From NCBI RefSeq assembly GCF_000711695.1, contig NW_013546980.1, positions 62,001 to 126,000 on the forward strand: a stretch of 64,000 nucleotides of DNA, in the 5' to 3' direction. Numbering within the stretch: the first letter of the stretch is position 1; each line of letters opens with the position of its first letter. The notes under the pieces are model-generated. The model searched no databases. It was not told the origin of the DNA and saw only the letters and a list, made by a program, of their open reading frames with translations. Below are positions 58,256 through 64,000 of the stretch, piece by piece. The stretch comes from Tilletiaria anomala UBC 951. Lineage: Eukaryota > Basidiomycota > Exobasidiomycetes > Georgefischeriales > Tilletiariaceae. The position numbers were made by a program, and so were the translations under genes.

Positions 58256-60142
58256 ATGACGGAAAAGGCTGGTGCTGTAATTGGAATCAACCTCGGAAAC
58301 TCGTACGGCTCCCTCGCCTGCATCAATCAGCAGTGAGTCATGTACATGGAATGTGCCGCGAAGAGGGTTGTTGCTGTTGTGATACTGAACGTATCCCACT
58401 CATTGTGCTCTTTCTTTAGCGGACGAGCGGACGTCATCGCCAACGAGGATGGAGAGAGGCAGTTGGCGACCAGGATCGCTTTCGCCGGTGATCAGGTCTA
58501 CATAGGCAACCAAGCGACACCGCAGCTTGTTCGCAATGCACCAAATGTCATCGACCGCTTTGTCAACCTCCTCGGCGTCAAGTTTTCTCAAGCGACAGAG
58601 GCCGACAAGAAGCGCATCTCATCGCCGCTCATTGACGTTGGTGATGACACTCCCGGGTTTGAAGTAGAGATCAATGGAGAGAAGACCAAGCTCTCGGCCC
58701 ACCAGGTTGCAGTTCGTTACCTCAATTCGCTCTTCCTCACTGCAAAGGAGTTCCTCTCGGGTGTTCCAATCGCAGGCTGCGTGCTTTCTTACCCGCCATT
58801 CTTCTCATCAACGCAAATGGAGGCTTTGAAGAAGGCAGCGCAAGAAGCTGGCCTGATCGCACTACAGCTTGTTCCAACTTCCGCAGCCGCCCTCGTAGCG
58901 TACAACCTGACATCTCCTCTTCCTGGTGGACAGCTACCTGCTCACCCTGATGGAGAGGCCGCAGAATCTGCTGAATACCCGTCTACCAAAGTCCTTGACC
59001 GCAATGTCGTCGTGCTCGACGTAGGTGGCTCTTCGACCGACGTGACTGTGATCAGTGCGCGCGCAGGACTGTACTCAGTCCTCGCCTATGTGCATGACGC
59101 GGCTCTCGGAGGCGCGACGATCGACGATGCTATGATCCAATACTTTGCAAAAGAATTTACCAAGAAAACCAAGGTGGCCATCGAGGCAGGCAACACGAGA
59201 GCATGGACCAAGCTCAGGAACGAAGTCGAGGTGACCAAGCGTGCGCTCAGCGCGAGCAACAGCGCACAGTGCAGCGTCGAATCTCTCGCAGAGGGCATCG
59301 ACTTTAGCGGGCCGCTGAACCGGATGAGGCTGGACATGCTCGCCGCCAAGGTGTACGACGGTGCCATCTCGGCCATCAAGCAAGCATTGAAGGAGGCAGG
59401 GTTGGAAGCTGCGCACGTCGACGAAGTCGTCCTTGCGGGCGGCTCGGCACGATTGGGTGGGTTTGTCGATGCGCTACAGGTGCTGTTCCCCGAGGAGACG
59501 AGCCACACGAAGGTCACTTCGTCCATCGACTCGGACCAGGTCATTGCCCGAGGCTGTGCGATCCAAGCGCAGGCGCTCGCTGCACTGACCACGCTCGGCG
59601 AGACGCCCGAGCGCAAGCACATCTCTGACCTTCCCGTCAAGGGTCATGCGGAGATCCTCGAGTTGAAAACGCCGGCGACAAGCAAGGCTATTGGACTCGT
59701 CGTCCCTGCACCTGATGTGTCCAAGCTGAACGGCTCCGCGCGCCCGACAGAGAAGGCGATTGTCGACGGCAAGCTGTTCGTTCCGATCATCGCGGAGAAG
59801 ACGCCGCTGCCCGCTAGGCGCGTCGTTCAACTGCTCTCGAATGCTACCGCTTCTGCGCTGCTCGAGTTCGCCGAGGCGGAGAGCGAGATCCACATCGAGA
59901 CGATCGCGCCTCCCGAGGCAGATCCAGTGGACGAGGATGAGGACGAGGAGCCTCTCGAGCCGGAGGAGGTGCGGACGGTCGTGTATAAGCCTTCGCGCTC
60001 GCTCGGCCAGCTCGCCGCACCGGCGGGCAAGAGCGGGAAGATCCAAGTGCAGGTCATCGTCAATGTGGACGGGTCAGTCGACATCAAGGCTGGCGAACCT
60101 GGTGCGGAGTCTGCTGCGGAGCTCAAGCTCCCCGCTCCATAG
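58256..60142 (+). CDS. SSZ1: Ribosome-associated Hsp70 Ssz1
   Basis: Atypical Hsp70 that pairs with the J-protein zuotin to form the ribosome-associated complex. Exons 58256-58332 and 58420-60142 give 599 residues. The nucleotide-binding domain starts AVIGINLGNSYGSLACINQ, where canonical Hsp70s have DLGTTYS. It continues with VIANEDGERQLATRIAF, GNQATPQLVRNAPN, GCVLSYPPFFSSTQMEAL, VVVLDVGGSSTDVTVIS and DEVVLAGGSARLGGFVDAL. The substrate-binding part is divergent and short, with an acidic stretch (DPVDEDEDEEPLEPEE), as in Ssz1 and unlike Ssa or Ssb. The start context is ACAAGATGAC and exon 1 ends within a His codon. It is convergent with RTF2. Confidence 0.95.
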
Positions 60143-60286
60143 ACTTGAAAGTAGTTCAATGCATCGTTTTTCTTTTCGAATTAATAGATGGTGATATTGT
60201 CTTTCTGAGCGTAGGTCTGATATGATACAATCTGGGGGGAAAACATGCTACAGGAGTGATCGGACAGCGCCGGACCGCAGAGATCA

Positions 60287-61370
60287 TTAGTGGAGGGGCT
60301 TCTTGGGACCGCGTCCGTATACGCTTGCGATGGCAGGCGTGATAGCCTTCGCCTGCGCTGCTTGCTTTGCCTGCCCGGCCACTCGTGCCGCAGTCAAACC
60401 GGCACCATCCGTTTTCTGACGCTTTACAGCTGGATGCAGCAGTGTGGGGCCTTCCTCTTGCGCTGCGAGCTCAGCTTGCAAGGCTTTGATTTGTTCCTCG
60501 CGCAGTGCCTTCTTCTCCGCTTTTCTTTTCCGCTTGGCTGTAATTGCTTCGGCGTCCTCCTCCGGCTCTGCTTTCTGTCGCCGCTCGTCGTTAGAAGACG
60601 CGTTCTTTAGTTTCTTGGCGGCCATTTCTGCTTGGCGCGCGGCTGCGACATGCTCCCTCATCTTTTCGCGCTCTTTCTCCCCTGGATTGAGCAGCAGCAC
60701 GTCGCTATCCCCCTCGGCGACGTCTAAGGGCTTCCCCTTACTGAGCGAGGAGCCTGCGCGGAAGTCTGTTGCGCAGTTGGGACACTGTCGCATGGCGTCT
60801 GTCCTTGTCGACTCGGATGACTCGGCGCAGATGGCACGGAGGCCAGACTCGACGAAAGCGCAGCCACACGCGCGGAGGTAGACGCAGCGGTACTTGCCGC
60901 TGAGCTCTTTCCCTGTCAGCGGGCACAGGAAAGGGTACGTTGCCGAGTCGAGCGAGGTCACGTCTGCGCCGGAGGCTGCCTCTTGTTGGTGCGCTGGATT
61001 GCGACGAAGCCGGAGCTGCACCACGTCCTTGAGGCCTCGTAGATGGCCCGCAACGATGTCCTCCTCCAACGCGACCACTTTGGCGCTCTCTTTGCCCCTT
61101 TCGCTTCGCGTTAGCAGATACTGGACCACACTCTCCTTGTTGAATATATGTCCCAGCGCATCCGCCACCACAGGCTCTCGGAATGGTCGGCGCGACAACG
61201 CGCAGGTCGTCCACAGAGCTTTCGCTAGGAGCGAAGGTGGTAGAGTGGAAAGAGCCGCTTTTACCTTGACCAAGTCGTCCCTTTTGGGGATCGATCCTCC
61301 ATCGTTACCCTACGGCAAGTCCGAGTCAGCTTTGAATTATCTTCAAGGTTGCGCAGCCATCACTCACCAT
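60287..61370 (-). CDS. RTF2: Replication termination factor 2 (Rtf2)
   Basis: RING-like protein that acts at stalled or terminating replication forks and in splicing. Minus-strand coding exons are 61370-61368, the ATG alone, and 61309-60287; together 341 residues. The donor follows the start codon at once (ATG then GTGAGT), and joining gives MGNDGGSIPKRDDLVKVK, the family signature. The C2HC2/RING-like part has WTTCALSRRPFREPVVADAL, GHIFNKESVVQYLL, YPFLCPLTGKEL, RCVYLRACGCAFVESGLRAI and CPNCATDF. The C-terminal half is Lys/Glu/Ala-rich and basic, ending SVYGRGPKKPLH. A start inside exon 2 would lose the conserved GGSIP segment. Confidence 0.95.
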
Positions 61371-61985
61371 GATGCAATCAAACTTTTCTCTGATGGGCTG
61401 GAAGGCTGATGTCCTCAATCGCGACCGATTACGTTGCCTCTATGTGTGCCTTTACCGTAGGAAGGGAGGGGAATGCGATTGAAGCAGGATACATCAGGTC
61501 TACGATTGGCAAGCAGATGCTTCAGGATGACGGCAGGAGGCAAGGTAGTTGTGCAATGAAGGCACTTTGGAAGCAACTGGCCGATGAAGTCCACTGCGTG
61601 GAGACAATTCATGGTTCATCGAACTTCTCGCCACCATGAATATGAATATAAGGGCACATCTTGACCCAAAAGCCCACACACAGGTTATGACTAATGCTGG
61701 ATATAATTGCAACATTGCAACACTGAATGGGAAAAGATCCGTGACAAGTACCCTCTGGCAAAACGCAAATTGAAGGCTTTGTGGCGCGTCGCAAGCCCGT
61801 GACCGACAGCTTGAACCTACAAGGTCCCAGCGAGCGCCGAGAGCGGTGTAGGCAAGGACTCGTGTCCCCCGTGTATGTCCTGCTTTGGCGCTCGTCACAG
61901 TCCTCGAGGTGGCTCCGGATCGACTGGTGCTATCCGACACGTAAGCAAACATGCCCCACACCCACGCACACATACACACAAGCGC
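61371..61985. other. Intergenic region between RTF2 and the UNC93-like gene
   Basis: It should hold the RTF2 promoter and the 3' UTR of the UNC93-like gene. No gene is supported. Confidence 0.45.
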
Positions 61986-63841
61986 TTAGTTATTCTCGTG
62001 CACGACCTTGTCGACGATCTGCTTGATGTCCTGCTCGCGACCCTCGACGGTCTTCTCCTGCAGCGCGTCCGTCGTCTCGGTCACGCGGAACGCCAGCACT
62101 GGCAGCGCGATGATGAGACCTGCCGCGTTGAGGCCCCACCCGACGCCGAGCTCGGCCATGAAAGATGCGCCGTCCTTGTCGAGCGCAAAGGCGCCTACGG
62201 AGCCGGCGGATTGGACACTCTGTGCATGATCGAGCGAGTATCAGCGCACGCGTTCCGACAGATAAAGCAGGAAAGAAAGCGCCGGTCCCCTCACTCGCCT
62301 TATAGAACCCGGCAAAATGTGCGAGCTTCGCGAGGTCGTTTGACATGGCTCCGAAGAGCCAGTACGTGAAGCACTGTGTGATCGAGTCGAGCAGACCCAT
62401 GCACGCGTACAGGACGGCAAGGCCGCCGTACTCAGGGCTATGGACATCTGTGCGGTAGTACTCGCTTCCGAGACCCTCGCTTGGCTTGTCGGCGCGCGTA
62501 TAGCCCAATTGGACGTGGTAGGAGCCGCCCCAGACGGCAAAGACGATGCAGATCGCGACGCCCCAGCCAATCCAGGCGCGTGTACGGCGTGCCAGGCGCG
62601 GGCTGTCCAGCAGGAGGCCGATACAGAAGGAGCCGACCATCTGCGAGAGCCAGTAGATAAACGAGTTTAGCGCGCGCGTGCGCAGCGTAAAGAGCAGGCC
62701 ATTGTAGACTGGATAGCCAGGGCGGTGTGAGCATGAGTTTGGACTTGGTGATTTCCTCTAATTCTTCTGCTTACTGTTGACTGTTCCGTACCCAGTGAAT
62801 CGAGTGAGCGGAAGAAGACAGAGTGTCAGCATGCCAGAAGATATGTTGGTTGATGCGCATACATGGACGTACACTGCCATGTGTAGAACCAATTGGAGGC
62901 GAGGAAGAGTGGGAAGAGCAGGACGATCCAGGGGTCGGTGTGGAGGACACGGATCAAACCCCTAAACTCGTCTGTCCAGCCCATTTGCTTGGGCACGACG
63001 ACAGGCACGCCGTCCGTCCTGCGGACCTTGCCGGGTGACTTGAGGGTGAGCGAGACGAACGCGCCGAGGGCAGTGAGGACGAGGAAGGCGATGTACGTCC
63101 CGTTGGAGACGGTGTTGGATGTTGAGTGCCACGAAAGGCCCATCGCGATCGCGGCGCCCAAGACGGCGCCGAGGTTGAAGATGACCCAGAAGATGGAGAT
63201 GTATCGGCCTTTTTCGCGCTCGGCGGGGTAGCTGAGCATCAAGGCACCCTGGCTACACCACAGCAGGCCGGCGCAAGCGCCGAGGACGGCACCGGCACCG
63301 ATAACAAAGCCACCGTTCTGGTTGAAATTGTACGAGAGTAGGGAGCCAATGTACAGCGAGTAGCCGAGTGTACCGATGAACAGCGTCGGCTTCGAGCCGA
63401 TTGTGTTGTGAATCGAGCCGCTGAAGAAGGCCATGACGGCGAACACGCTGTACAAGGCGATGCTCGAGTTGATCGACGGCGTGCGGTCGACCTGTCCACC
63501 TCCGCCGATACCACTGAGGGCTGTGCAAGTGGGAAATCGAAAGCACGACGTCCATGAGCGCCCAATGCTGCTGTTGCTGCCACATTTTTTTTTATCTCGC
63601 GAACGCTCTCACCATTGAACATGCCGGGACCAAGAAAGCACACCAAGCCGAGGAGCGCGACCTGGCACGCGGTGTGGTCGTAGATGCCGAGCGGACCCCT
63701 GCGGCGCGGTGCGGCGGATGCAAAGGTGGCGTGAGAGAGGACGATAACGTCGCTTGCGTCGTTGACTTTCCCCGCGGCGGCGGGGTGGACACCCTTCTCG
63801 TCGGCATGGACGGCCTTATCGGACGCGCTGTCAGACGACAT
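61986..63841 (-). CDS. UNC93-like major facilitator superfamily transporter
   Basis: Multipass membrane protein of the UNC93/DUF895 branch; substrate unknown. Minus-strand exons 63841-63613, 63520-62873, 62780-62775, 62708-62299 and 62219-61986 give 508 residues. About twelve helices are seen. Family marks: FLGPGMFNALSGIGGGGQVD at the exon 1-2 junction, LGACAGLLWCSQGALMLSYP, EREKGRYISIFWVIFNLGAV, FPLFLASNWFYTWQFN, LRTRALNSFIYW and GFYKSVQSAGSVGAFALD. The QFN motif is completed by a six-base exon (TCAACA). The fourth intron begins with GC rather than GT. The N-terminus has a cytosolic tail of about 50 residues, and the C-terminus ends EQDIKQIVDKVVHENN. Confidence 0.93.
62775..62780 (-). other. 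Six-base microexon of the UNC93-like gene
   Basis: On the minus strand, AACAG|TCAACA|GTAAGC. The preceding exon ends at 62873 before GTACGT and the next begins at 62708 after TATCCAG. Introns of 92 and 66 bases result. It adds Asn-Ile, giving WQFNIYNGLLFTLRTR. Confidence 0.75.
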
Positions 63842-64000
63842 GCTGCTGAGCGGCTATCTGCTGGGATCGCCAAAGTGCCGGCGGGCGGGGAGGGTGTTGA
63901 CGGTCGAGGGTATTTACCGACACGTTGCGATGTATAGACGCAACAACGTCGACCTTGGAGGGCCAGGGGCGGGGATGAGAGGGGCGACTCCGCATCTCTA
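63842..64000. promoter_or_regulatory. Promoter side of the UNC93-like gene
   Basis: The last 159 bases, upstream of the minus-strand start. No other feature is seen. Confidence 0.4.

Overview
The window is a gene-dense piece of a fungal nuclear genome, most likely a basidiomycete and probably Ustilaginomycotina. The reasons are short spliceosomal introns (mostly 60-95 bases, GTGAGT-type donors), GC-rich coding sequence, long low-complexity Ser/Ala/Gln insertions, and single-copy conserved eukaryotic genes (RSE1, RPB7, MPS1, SSZ1, RTF2). There are no bacterial-style operons, no CRISPR array and no rRNA. I found no tRNA and no transposon by eye. The placement within Basidiomycota is an inference from gene architecture, not from a search.

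Layout. 1-4511 (+): 3' part of the sorting receptor VPS10. 5921-8241 (+): disordered protein of unknown function. 8721-9050: a perfect hairpin and a coding-like relic. 10806-12655 (+): Ser/Thr-rich single-pass membrane protein. 14248-16966 (+): dynamin-like VPS1. About 17230-18290 (-): decayed Ada-type DNA-alkylation repair gene. 18927-20870 (-): protein phosphatase 5 (PPT1), divergent from the splicing factor RSE1 at 21605-25554 (+). 26176-28196 (+): pyruvate dehydrogenase kinase. 29290-32301 (+): HSF-type transcription factor. 34276-37467 (+): unknown membrane protein. 37597-38665 (-) and 41217-42654 (+): two HAD phosphatases. 43390-46405 (-): MPS1 kinase, divergent from the thioredoxin-like phosducin-family gene at 46974-47876 (+). 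47919-49340 (-): nucleotide-sugar transporter. 49828-52742 (+): VPS9. 52902-53781 (-): ESCRT-III VPS60. 54133-56221 (+): CCCH zinc-finger protein (ZC3H3/Red5-like). 56443-57315 (-): RPB7. 57566-57956 (-): tentative small gene. 58256-60142 (+): ribosome-associated Hsp70 SSZ1. 60287-61370 (-): RTF2. 61986-63841 (-): UNC93-like MFS transporter.

Themes. Four genes (VPS10, VPS1, VPS9, VPS60) act at successive steps of Golgi-endosome-vacuole traffic, and VPS9 and VPS60 are tail-to-tail neighbours. Others belong to general RNA biology (RSE1, RPB7, ZC3H3-like) and to chaperone/co-translational folding (SSZ1, the phosducin-like protein, PPT1, HSF).

The most distinctive signal is gene structure. Several genes need minute coding exons to give a full-length family member: a 6-base internal microexon in the UNC93-like gene, a start exon holding only ATG in RTF2, an 8-base start exon in the PDH kinase, a 12-base one in RPB7, and an 18-base last exon in VPS60. 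The second notable signal is the fossil Ada gene, whose zinc-binding, AraC-type and methyltransferase parts can still be read in order although key residues are gone.
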